Positions 7,415 to 13,906 of a stretch of 13,906 bases of DNA are shown piece after piece. Position 1 is the stretch's first letter. Every line of letters begins with the position of its first letter. The notes below the pieces were generated by a model, which worked only from the letters and a program-made list of their open reading frames with translations, had not been told where the DNA came from and made no database searches. The stretch is from NCBI GenBank assembly GCA_040081205.1, contig JBEBHE010000098.1, positions 1 to 13,906 of the forward strand, read 5' to 3'. Source of the stretch: UBA5216 sp040081205. GTDB taxonomy: Bacteria > Pseudomonadota > Gammaproteobacteria > Burkholderiales > SG8-41. A program made the position numbers and the translations under genes.

Positions 7415-7930
7415 GTGTCGTCGCTCACGCCCGGCAGCTTGATACTGCGATTCGTCATCTGCGTTGGCGTGACCTCGATGGGCGTGACGTTAACGGGGTT
7501 GATCGGTTATCCGTTAACGGCACCGGTGTGGGGCATGGCGTTCGCGCGGCCTATCCTCGAATGCTTTCCTGCGATGGGACGCTGGATACACTGGCACGCG
7601 TATCACGAGTGGGAAGGCAAAACCTATCGATACAATCGTACGCATCTGCGCGTTTATTTCGATGGCGACGATGCCTGGTTTGTGGCGAAGGATGTGTTGT
7701 CGGTACTCGACAAAACGCCGGAGTTCTGGCGCGATGCACGTTTCACGCCGGAGGAATACGGTGTGATTCCCGGTCGCGACGAGCAGGGTTTTTCGCCCGC
7801 GGGCGTGCTTAAGCTGACGCAACTTAGCGGTCACCCCGAAGCAGCCAAATTCCGTCTGTGGTTTGAACGCGCTGTGGTGTTTACCCTGAATCGAAAAAAA
7901 GAAATGCGCGATACGCGCGGAAGCCCTTGA
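7415..7930 (+). CDS. Membrane-segment protein with C-terminal Bro-N-like domain
   Basis: A 171-residue protein in two parts. Residues ~8-57 are hydrophobic, with one or two membrane segments (LILRFVICVGVTSMGVTLTG, then the PVWGMAFARPIL region). Residues ~78-158 resemble the BRO-N domain of phage antirepressors and baculovirus repeated ORFs: YFDGDDAWFVAKDVLSVLD, TPEEYGVIPG, FSPAGVLKLTQLSG and PEAAKFRLWFERAVVFTL follow the order of that fold (fdg..wFvakDV, tpeE.gv, G..kL...s...eA..F..W....V). Start GTG 7415 lies 2 bp after the preceding stop, fitting coupled translation; no good Shine-Dalgarno is visible, and an in-frame ATG at 7478 would remove part of the membrane segment. No phage genes are nearby. 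BRO-N domains usually bind DNA, so the membrane attachment is unusual. The domain call rests on pattern recognition only. Confidence 0.7.
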   Translation: MSSLTPGSLILRFVICVGVTSMGVTLTGLIGYPLTAPVWGMAFARPILECFPAMGRWIHWHAYHEWEGKTYRYNRTHLRVYFDGDDAWFVAKDVLSVLDKTPEFWRDARFTPEEYGVIPGRDEQGFSPAGVLKLTQLSGHPEAAKFRLWFERAVVFTLNRKKEMRDTRGSP

Positions 7931-8068
7931 TTCGCTTGTGGAAATACGTTGCTCATCTAGTCCGTAAGAATTATGTAAGTATTTGTTTTTAAAGGATATT
8001 TTATATTCTCCGGACGCCAAGTAACGTAAAATCGGCGTGTCGTAAAAATAAAATCACGTAGTAGCGTG

Positions 8069-8097
8069 GCGTCTCGCCGCCAGCGGGGGTGAGACGC
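8069..8097 (+). promoter_or_regulatory. Stem-loop in the leader of the acyl-CoA synthetase gene
   Basis: GCGTCTCGCC (8069-8078) can pair with GGTGAGACGC (8088-8097), giving a 10-bp stem with one G-U pair and a 9-base loop. It ends five bases before the Shine-Dalgarno GGAGGA (8103-8108) of the synthetase gene. No U-run follows, so it is not a typical terminator; it may affect translation initiation or mRNA stability. The AT-rich 186-bp gap upstream (7931-8116) shows no promoter I would defend. Confidence 0.4.
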
Positions 8098-8116
8098 GAT
8101 GCGGAGGAAATCGATC

Positions 8117-9760
8117 ATGGCACGTAATAATCCGTACAACACCGGACTCGGTCAAAACGATGCGAATTTCACGCCGCTGTCACCGTTGTCGTTAATCGCG
8201 CGCACCGCTCATGTGTATCCGGGGCGCACCGCGGTGATCCATGGCGAACGCAAACTCACGTGGGCCGATGTTTATGCACGCAGCCGGCGCCTTGCGTCTG
8301 CGTTACGGCAGCGCAGCATCGGCGAGGGTGACACCGTGGCGGTGATGCTGCCGAATGTGCCTGCCATGGTTGAAGCGCATTTCGGCGTGCCGATGAGCGG
8401 CGCAGTACTGAATACGCTCAATACGCGGCTCGACGCCGATGCGATTGCATTCATGCTCGATCACGGCGAGGCGAAGGTGCTGCTGACCGACCGCGAGTTT
8501 TCTGGTGTCATTGAGAAAGCGCTGACACTGGTACGGCAAAAGCCGCTGGTGATCGATGTAGACGATGCGACGTTCAACGGCGGAAAGCTGCTTGGGGCGA
8601 TCGAATACGAGGTGTTTATCGCCAGTGGCGATGCGAGTTTTCCATGGCCGCTGCCGGACAACGAGTGGAATGCGATTTCGCTGAATTACACTTCGGGCAC
8701 TACGGGCAATCCCAAGGGCGTGGTCTATCATCATCGCGGCGCGTATCTCAACGCGGTGAGCAATATGCTGTCGTGGGGCATGCCGCCGCATCCGGTTTAT
8801 TTGTGGACGCTGCCGATGTTTCATTGCAACGGCTGGTGTTTCCCATGGACGATTGCGGCCGCTGCGGGCACCAATGTATGCCTGCGCAGAGTCGATGCGC
8901 AGGTGATCTTTGATTTGATTCGCACGCACAAAATCACGCATTATTGCGGCGCGCCGATTGTGCATAACCTGCTGCTGAACGCGCCGACGGCAATGAAACA
9001 AGGCATTGATCACACGGTGAATTGCCTGGTTGCCGGCGCAGCACCCCCGGTGGCAATGATCGAAGGTCTGGAGAAGATGGGCTTTAACCTCACGCATGTC
9101 TACGGATTGACGGAAACCTACGGGCCGGCGGCCGTGTGTGCTAAGCATGAAGACTGGAATGCGCTGCCCGTAGAAGCACGCGCCGAGCAGAATGGCCGCC
9201 AGGGCGTGGCGTATCATCTGCAGGAGGGGATGACGGTAATGGATCCAGTCACCCTGCAACCGGTGCCGCAGGATGGCGAAACCATGGGCGAGATCATGTT
9301 TCGCGGCAATATCACCATGAAGGGTTATCTGAAGAACGAAAAAGCGACACAAGAGGCGTTCGCCGGCGGATGGTTTCACAGCGGCGATCTTGCGGTGATG
9401 CAACCCGACGGCTACGTGAAAATCAAGGATCGCTCGAAGGACATTATCATCTCTGGCGGCGAAAATATTTCATCCATCGAAGTGGAAGACGCACTGTATC
9501 GTCATCCGGCGGTACTGGCCGCCGCGGTGGTCGCCAAGCCCGATGCAAAATGGGGCGAGGTGCCTTGCGCGTTCGTTGAATTAAAGGAAGGCGCGCAACC
9601 GAGCGAGCAGGAAATCATTGATCATTGCCGCACGCGCATGGCGCACTTCAAGGCGCCGAAGCTGGTGGTGTTTGGTGTCCTGCCCAAAACGTCAACCGGA
9701 AAAATACAGAAGTTCGTGCTGCGCAATCAGGTCAAATCGGCCTCGGCGATTGAATCCTGA
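8117..9760 (+). CDS. AMP-forming acyl-CoA synthetase
   Basis: A 547-residue member of the ANL (adenylate-forming) superfamily that activates a carboxylic acid with ATP to acyl-AMP and then acyl-CoA. Visible core motifs are the P-loop YTSGTTGNPKGV (191-202), YGLTET, WFHSGDLAV, KIKDRSKDIIISGGENISS-type hinge residues (DRSKDIIISGGENIS), and the C-terminal catalytic Lys529 in PKTSTGKIQKF. The N-terminus (NTLNTRLDADAIAFMLDHGEA) and FHCNGWCFPW resemble medium-chain or AlkK-like acyl-CoA synthetases, but the acid cannot be fixed from the sequence. Start ATG 8117 is chosen because GGAGGA at 8103-8108 is correctly spaced; the earlier in-frame ATG at 8099 overlaps that site. The gene is followed 40 bp later by livG and a whole HAAT transporter, so its substrate may be what that transporter imports. 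Confidence 0.93.
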   Translation: MARNNPYNTGLGQNDANFTPLSPLSLIARTAHVYPGRTAVIHGERKLTWADVYARSRRLASALRQRSIGEGDTVAVMLPNVPAMVEAHFGVPMSGAVLNTLNTRLDADAIAFMLDHGEAKVLLTDREFSGVIEKALTLVRQKPLVIDVDDATFNGGKLLGAIEYEVFIASGDASFPWPLPDNEWNAISLNYTSGTTGNPKGVVYHHRGAYLNAVSNMLSWGMPPHPVYLWTLPMFHCNGWCFPWTIAAAAGTNVCLRRVDAQVIFDLIRTHKITHYCGAPIVHNLLLNAPTAMKQGIDHTVNCLVAGAAPPVAMIEGLEKMGFNLTHVYGLTETYGPAAVCAKHEDWNALPVEARAEQNGRQGVAYHLQEGMTVMDPVTLQPVPQDGETMGEIMFRGNITMKGYLKNEKATQEAFAGGWFHSGDLAVMQPDGYVKIKDRSKDIIISGGENISSIEVEDALYRHPAVLAAAVVAKPDAKWGEVPCAFVELKEGAQPSEQEIIDHCRTRMAHFKAPKLVVFGVLPKTSTGKIQKFVLRNQVKSASAIES

Positions 9761-9800
9761 AAAGCCTTTAATAACAAATAGTTACGCTATATATCCCGTT

Positions 9801-10562
9801 ATGCCGGCGCACGCCGAATTCATCCTTGAAACCCGTGAACTTACCAAAGAGTTCAAGGGCTTTGTCGCGGTCAGCAACGTGAATCTACAGGTGCGTCGCG
9901 GCACCATCCATGCGCTGATCGGCCCCAATGGTGCGGGCAAGACCACCACCTTTAATCTGCTCACGAAATTTCATGCGCCGACGTCGGGAACCATCCAATT
10001 CAATGGCGCCGATATCACCAACGAGCAGCCCGCCCAGATTGCGCGCCGCGGCATCGTGCGCTCGTTTCAGATTTCGGCAACGTTTCCGCATCTCACGGTG
10101 CTGGAGAACGTGCGCATCGGTTTGCAGCGCAAGCTTGGCACCTCGTTTCATTTCTGGAAATCCGAGAAATCACTCGAACAACTCAATCATCGTGCGATGG
10201 AACTGCTGGAATCGGTGGACCTCGCGCCTTTCGCGAAATTAGTGACGGTGGAACTTCCCTATGGCCGCAAGCGCGCGCTGGAGATTGCCACCACGCTTGC
10301 GCTTGATCCGGAACTGATGCTGCTGGACGAGCCCACGCAAGGCATGGGGCACGAGGATGTCGGGCGCGTGGTAGAACTGATCCGCAAGGTGTCGGCGAAT
10401 CGCACCATCCTGATGGTCGAACACAATTTGAGTGTCGTGGCCGACCTGTCGGACACGATTACCGTGCTTGCGCGCGGTGCGGTGCTGGCCGAGGGGCCGT
10501 ACGCCGAGATATCGAAAAACCCGTTGGTGCTGGAAGCGTATGTCGGCAGCGAACAGTCATAG
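9801..10562 (+). CDS. livG: HAAT-family ABC transporter ATP-binding protein LivG
   Basis: A 253-residue cytoplasmic ATPase of a branched-chain-amino-acid-type ABC importer. Walker A is GPNGAGKTT with Lys47. The Q-loop region is SFQISATFPHLTVLENV. The signature region is the LivG form LPYGRKRALEIA rather than LSGGQ. Walker B is LMLLDEPTQGMGHED (Asp176, Glu177) and the H-loop is MVEHN. The C-terminal tail NPLVLEAYVGSE (P.V..AYLG in the family) is diagnostic of LivG. ATG 9801 gives the usual LivG length and places ILETRELTKEFKGFVAV at the start, but no Shine-Dalgarno precedes it. It begins 40 bp after the acyl-CoA synthetase stop and ends 16 bp before livF, within an apparent operon. Catalytic residues are intact, unlike its partner LivF. 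Confidence 0.95.
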   Translation: MPAHAEFILETRELTKEFKGFVAVSNVNLQVRRGTIHALIGPNGAGKTTTFNLLTKFHAPTSGTIQFNGADITNEQPAQIARRGIVRSFQISATFPHLTVLENVRIGLQRKLGTSFHFWKSEKSLEQLNHRAMELLESVDLAPFAKLVTVELPYGRKRALEIATTLALDPELMLLDEPTQGMGHEDVGRVVELIRKVSANRTILMVEHNLSVVADLSDTITVLARGAVLAEGPYAEISKNPLVLEAYVGSEQS

Positions 10563-10578
10563 TCGTAGTGCAACGGAA

Positions 10579-11271
10579 ATGCTGCGGGTCGCCGGCCTGC
10601 ACGCGTTTTATGGTGAATCGCATATTCTGCACGGGCTGGATTTTATGGTGAATCGCGGCGAAGTGGTGACCTTGCTGGGGCGCAACGGCGCCGGGCGCAC
10701 CACGACCTTGCGCGCGATACTCGGCCTTACCGGCAAGCGCAGCGGATCCATCATGGTGAATGGCAACGAAACCGTCGGCATGGCCACGCACGCTATTGCG
10801 CATTTGGGTATCGGTTATTGCCCTGAGGAGCGGGGCATTTTCGCCAGCCTGACTGCCGAAGAGAATCTGCTGCTGCCGCCGGAAGTCGCCAGCGGCGGCA
10901 TGAGCATCGAAGAAATTTATGCCATGTTTCCAAACTTGAAAGAACGCCGCGCGAGCCCCGGTATGCGGCTCTCGGGGGGCGAACAGCAAATGCTGGCGAT
11001 TGCGCGAATCCTGCGCACCGGTGCGAAATTGTTATTACTCGATGAAATCAGCGAAGGTCTCGCGCCGGTTATCGTGCAGACGCTGGGCCGCGTGATCCAG
11101 CAGTTAAAGGAACGCGGCTACACCATCATCATGGTGGAACAGAACTTTCGGTTTGCCGCGCCGCTGGCCGACAGGCACTATGTCATAGAACACGGGCGTA
11201 TTGTTGAAACCGTAACGGCGGGCGACATGCACGGCAAGATGGATCGGTTGCATGAGTTATTGGGTATTTGA
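10579..11271 (+). CDS. livF: HAAT-family ABC transporter ATP-binding protein LivF with Walker A Lys to Arg
   Basis: A 230-residue second ATPase of the importer, normally pairing with LivG. MLRVAGLHAFYGESHILHGL, the signature LSGGEQQMLAIAR (from 131), Walker B LLLLDEISEGLAP (Asp155, Glu156), the H-loop equivalent MVEQN and a short C-terminus ending RLHELLGI all fit LivF. Two deviations are seen. Walker A reads GRNGAGRTTT, so Arg40 (codon cgc, 10696-10698) replaces the lysine that contacts the ATP phosphates. The Walker B tail has Ile in place of the common Pro (LDEIS for LDEPS). The frame is otherwise intact, so it is not a decayed gene. The start ATG 10579 has GGAA directly upstream at tight spacing. 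It lies 16 bp after livG and 28 bp before the binding-protein gene. Confidence 0.93.
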   Translation: MLRVAGLHAFYGESHILHGLDFMVNRGEVVTLLGRNGAGRTTTLRAILGLTGKRSGSIMVNGNETVGMATHAIAHLGIGYCPEERGIFASLTAEENLLLPPEVASGGMSIEEIYAMFPNLKERRASPGMRLSGGEQQMLAIARILRTGAKLLLLDEISEGLAPVIVQTLGRVIQQLKERGYTIIMVEQNFRFAAPLADRHYVIEHGRIVETVTAGDMHGKMDRLHELLGI

Positions 11272-11299
11272 GTTTTTTAATTCACGAAGGAGCAGGAAA

Positions 11300-12553
11300 A
11301 TGAAAAAGACGAAACACACATTGGCAGCCATCGCGGTTGCCACAGCATTCGCGGTTATCCCCGGTGCGCTGATCGCGCAGCAAAAGCCCGCACCCGCAGG
11401 CGGCATAAAGCTGTCGGATGGCGTGGTGAAAATCGGCATTCTCACCGATATGTCGGGGTTGTATGCGGATTTATCGGGCGCCGGCTCGATCACAGCCGCC
11501 AAGATGGCGATCGAGGATTTCCGCGCGCAGGAAAAAGGCAAGGCTTTCCCTATCGAGCTGGTATATGGCGACCATCAAAACAAGGGTGACGTGGCGTCGA
11601 ATAAGGCGCGCGAATGGTTTGAGCGCGACAAGGTGGACATGATCGGCGATCTGGTCACCACGTCAACGGCGCTGGCGGTAATGCCGATTGCCAAACAAAT
11701 GAACCGCATTACCATCGTTTCCGGCGCGGCATCTACGTTGATTACCGGAAAAAATTGCACCGATACCAATGTGCACTATGTTTATGACACCTACGCACTG
11801 GCCAACGGCACGGGCAAAGCGGTGGTGAAGCAGGGCGGCGATAGCTGGTTCTTTCTGACGGCGGACTACGCATTCGGTCATTCGCTCGAAAAAGATACGT
11901 CGGAAGTGATAAAGGCGAACGGCGGCAAGGTCATGGGTGCGGTGCGGCATCCGTTTCCCGGCACGGATTTCTCGTCTTTCCTGCTGAAAGCGCAGTCGTC
12001 CGGCGCCAAGGTCATCGGCCTTGCCAACGCAGGCACAGATACCACCAACTCCATCAGGCAGGCAGCGGAATTCGGCATCATGCCCAAGCAATCGCTGGCC
12101 GGTTTGCTGATGTTTCTTACGGATATCCATAGCCTGGGATTGAAAACCGCGCAGAACATGTATCTCACGGAAGGCTTCTACTGGGATTTTAACGCCGAGA
12201 CGCGCGCTTGGTCGAAACGCTACTATGAACAACACAAACGCATGCCGACCATGGTGCAGGCAGGCGTCTATTCATCGACCATGCATTACCTCAAGGCGAT
12301 CAAAGCGGCCGGCACGGATGAAGCCAAGGCGGTGATGGCGAAGATGAAGGAAATGCCGATCAACGATTTTTTCGCCAAGAACGGAAAAATTCGCGATGAT
12401 GGCCGTCACGTTCATGATTTCTATTTGCTGCAAGTGAAGAAGCCCGAGGAATCGAAGTATCCGTGGGACTACTACCATGTGCGTCAGGTGATCCCGGCTG
12501 CTGATGCGGTGGGGCCGGCGGCGAGCAGTGAATGTCCTTTGCTTAAGAAGTAA
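11300..12553 (+). CDS. HAAT-family ABC transporter substrate-binding protein (LivK-like)
   Basis: A 417-residue periplasmic binding protein of type 1 fold (Peripla_BP_6), which captures the ligand and delivers it to LivHM. The signal peptide covers residues 1-26: KK at the start, a hydrophobic core, and cleavage predicted after LIA, before QQKP. The mature protein begins VVKIGILTDMSGLYADLSG and continues with GDLVTTSTALAVMPIAKQ, YDTYALANGTGKAVV, ADYAFGHSLEKDT and GLANAGTDTTNSIRQAAEFG. Cys153 and Cys412 could form a disulfide linking to the C-terminus. The length exceeds E. coli LivK (about 370) and fits the larger subgroup found with acyl-CoA synthetases, whose ligands vary; the ligand here is not determined. 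ATG 11300 has AAGGAG at 11287-11292. The liv-type gene order here is G-F-K-H-M. Confidence 0.93.
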   Translation: MKKTKHTLAAIAVATAFAVIPGALIAQQKPAPAGGIKLSDGVVKIGILTDMSGLYADLSGAGSITAAKMAIEDFRAQEKGKAFPIELVYGDHQNKGDVASNKAREWFERDKVDMIGDLVTTSTALAVMPIAKQMNRITIVSGAASTLITGKNCTDTNVHYVYDTYALANGTGKAVVKQGGDSWFFLTADYAFGHSLEKDTSEVIKANGGKVMGAVRHPFPGTDFSSFLLKAQSSGAKVIGLANAGTDTTNSIRQAAEFGIMPKQSLAGLLMFLTDIHSLGLKTAQNMYLTEGFYWDFNAETRAWSKRYYEQHKRMPTMVQAGVYSSTMHYLKAIKAAGTDEAKAVMAKMKEMPINDFFAKNGKIRDDGRHVHDFYLLQVKKPEESKYPWDYYHVRQVIPAADAVGPAASSECPLLKK

Positions 12554-12555
12554 CG

Positions 12556-12650
12556 GTGCAAACAGGTGAGCGCGTTAACGAGTCCGAAGTCCCGGGTCAG
12601 CGACACTGCACGGCTTCCGGCTAACCTGCCCGGTTGTTGCCTGTTTGCGC
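12556..12650 (+). promoter_or_regulatory. Long-range stem-loop between the binding-protein gene and livH
   Basis: GCAAACAGG (12558-12566) is the exact reverse complement of CCTGTTTGC (12640-12648), and G12556-C12650 plus a T-G pair extend it outward. The 73 bases between hold further short complementary arms, for example AACC and GGTT around 12623-12635, and the palindrome CCCGGG at 12591-12596. The whole 113-bp gap is thus highly foldable. There is no T-run, so read-through into livH is expected. Such elements after binding-protein genes often protect the upstream mRNA; that role is inferred here. Confidence 0.5.
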
Positions 12651-12666
12651 GTTCACGGCGGTAAAC

Positions 12667-13581
12667 ATGTTCGAGTTCCTTAACATCACACCGCAAGCCC
12701 TCTACAGCCAGTTGCTGGTAGGACTGATCAACGGTTCGTTCTATGCGCTGTTGAGTCTGGGGCTTGCGGTGATTTTCGGCATGCTGAACATCATCAATTT
12801 TACGCACGGCGCGCAGTACATGCTGGGCGCGTTTCTGGCGTGGATCGGCCTTACGCAGTTAGGGCCGTGGCTGGGATCGCCGGATTTCGCCATCAATTAC
12901 TGGGTAGCGTTAATTGTGGTGCCGTTGGTGGTGGGGGCTTTGGGCATTGTGATTGAACGCACAATGCTGCGGCATTTGTACCAGCTGGATCATCTTTACG
13001 GTCTGCTGCTCACGTTCGGCATCGCGCTTATCATTGAAGGCTTGTTTCGCGAGTGGCACGGATCATCCGGAAAATCTTATGACATCCCGGAGGTGCTGCG
13101 CGGCGCGATTAACCTCGGCTTTATGTATTTGCCGAAGTATCGCGCGTGGGTCATTGTGATATCGCTGATTGTCTGCTTCGCGACGTGGTTTGTGATTGAA
13201 CGCACCAAACTTGGCGCGTATCTGCGCGCGGGCACCGAGAACCCGCGCCTGGTGCAGGCCTTTGGCGTCAACGTGCCGTTGATGATCACCCTGACGTACG
13301 GTTTCGGCGTGGCACTGGCTGGTTTTGCCGGGGTGCTGGCCGCGCCGATATTCACGGTGAGTCCTCTGATGGGAGCGGATCTCATTATCGTGGTGTTCGC
13401 CGTGGTAGTGATTGGCGGCATGGGGTCGATTCTGGGTTCCATCGTCACCGGGCTCGCGTTGGGTCTGGTCGAAGGATTGACCAAGGTGTTTTATCCCGAA
13501 GCTTCTGCAGTGGTGATATTCGGGAGTATGTCCATCGTGTTGCTGGTCAGGCCGGCAGGTCTTTTCGGACGTGAAAAATGA
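12667..13581 (+). CDS. livH: HAAT-family ABC transporter permease LivH
   Basis: A 304-residue inner-membrane permease that forms the translocation pore with LivM. The N-terminal LLVGLINGSFYALLSLGLAVIFG followed by MLNIINFTHG is the LivH hallmark; NxxNFxHG lies at about residues 41-48. Later blocks are HLYGLLLTFGIALIIEG, RAGTENPRLVQAFGVNV (the cytoplasmic EAA-like coupling region), GFGVALAGFAGVLAAP and VIGGMGSILGSIVTG, ending PAGLFGREK. About eight hydrophobic segments are present. ATG 12667 is chosen for the usual N-terminus (MFEFLN); an in-frame upstream start would add CAFTAVN, which is not family-like. The Shine-Dalgarno is weak. The gene ends in a 4-base ATGA overlap with livM, so the two permease subunits are translationally coupled. 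Confidence 0.95.
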   Translation: MFEFLNITPQALYSQLLVGLINGSFYALLSLGLAVIFGMLNIINFTHGAQYMLGAFLAWIGLTQLGPWLGSPDFAINYWVALIVVPLVVGALGIVIERTMLRHLYQLDHLYGLLLTFGIALIIEGLFREWHGSSGKSYDIPEVLRGAINLGFMYLPKYRAWVIVISLIVCFATWFVIERTKLGAYLRAGTENPRLVQAFGVNVPLMITLTYGFGVALAGFAGVLAAPIFTVSPLMGADLIIVVFAVVVIGGMGSILGSIVTGLALGLVEGLTKVFYPEASAVVIFGSMSIVLLVRPAGLFGREK

Positions 13582-13906
13582 CGCTGACGCGCACGCACTG
13601 GGGTTTCGTTGCACTGATTGTGGCCGGCGTGCTGGCGCCGCATCTAGGCGTTTATCCGACGTTCCTGATGAAATGCTGGTGCCTGGCGCTGTTTGCGTGC
13701 GCGTTCAATTTGTTGTTGGGTTACACCGGACTGTTATCGTTCGGCCATGCGGCATTTATCGGCGCCGCAGGCTACATCGCCGGGCATGCGACTAAAGTAT
13801 GGGCATTGTCTCCGGAATTAGGCATTCTCGCCGGCACGGTGTTTGCGGGTGCGCTGGGCTATCTGTTCGGCAGTCTGGCGATACGCCGTGCCGGTATCTA
13901 TTTCGC
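13578..13906 (+). CDS. livM: HAAT-family ABC transporter permease LivM (3'-incomplete)
   Basis: The first 109 residues of the second permease subunit; the gene runs off the window end. Translation from ATG 13578 gives MTLTRTHWGFVALIV, then ALFACAFNLLLGYTGLLSF with GHAAFIGAAGYIAGHA directly after, and ends in RRAGIYFA. The GYTGLLSFGHAAF block and the AIRRAGIYFA block are the characteristic LivM N-terminal motifs. At least three hydrophobic segments are seen. It overlaps the livH stop by four bases (ATGA). It completes the expected G-F-K-H-M set, and nothing appears broken in the visible part. Confidence 0.93.
   Translation, partial: MTLTRTHWGFVALIVAGVLAPHLGVYPTFLMKCWCLALFACAFNLLLGYTGLLSFGHAAFIGAAGYIAGHATKVWALSPELGILAGTVFAGALGYLFGSLAIRRAGIYF

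Noticed and set aside
7983..8007. TTGTTT and TATATT as a promoter for the acyl-CoA synthetase operon.
   Set aside because: The spacer is only 13 bases, too short for a normal sigma-70 promoter, and no better pairing was found in this AT-rich gap.
8303..9403. Minus-strand open frame of 366 codons within the acyl-CoA synthetase gene.
   Set aside because: The plus strand carries all adenylate-forming-enzyme motifs; the antisense translation is basic and featureless.

Overview
The window reads as about 13.7 kb of a moderately GC-rich betaproteobacterium-like chromosome. Supporting signs are a Bug/TctC-type tricarboxylate-binding protein beside a LysR regulator, an alr...radA neighbourhood, and a complete-looking branched-chain-amino-acid-type (HAAT) ABC transporter set. 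The first ~200 bp are different: they encode, on the minus strand, a C-terminal fragment of an alphaproteobacterial-looking phenylalanyl-tRNA synthetase beta chain (PheT). No RNA genes, insertion sequences or CRISPR arrays were seen. All genes that belong to the main sequence lie on the plus strand, and no gene-free stretch exceeds 300 bp.

Layout. (1) 1-197: pheT fragment, minus strand. At about 174-197 it meets a LysR gene that lacks its helix-turn-helix end, so both genes lose their 5' ends at the same point. This looks like a chimeric join or a rearrangement breakpoint. (2) 174-1945: LysR effector-binding part, then a secreted Bug-family solute-binding protein with a strong ribosome binding site. 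(3) 1993-6020: alanine racemase (TTG start), an overlapping Gly-rich four-helix membrane protein, a small DUF4118 membrane protein, and radA. (4) 6066-7930: two coupled genes of unknown function. The first is a membrane-anchored exported protein with a CX6C pair. The second is a short membrane segment fused to a Bro-N-like domain. (5) 8117-13906: an AMP-forming acyl-CoA synthetase followed by livG, livF, livK, livH and the start of livM, all co-directional.

How the genes may work together. Region 5 looks like one uptake-and-activation unit. The periplasmic protein would bind a small carboxylate or amino-acid-like ligand, LivHM with LivG and LivF would import it, and the synthetase would convert an acid to its CoA thioester; the substrate is inferred, not shown. 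A feature worth checking here is that LivF has arginine where the Walker A lysine should be. Stem-loops precede the synthetase start and separate livK from livH. Region 3 combines cell-wall D-alanine supply (Alr) with recombination repair (RadA) and two uncharacterised membrane proteins between them.
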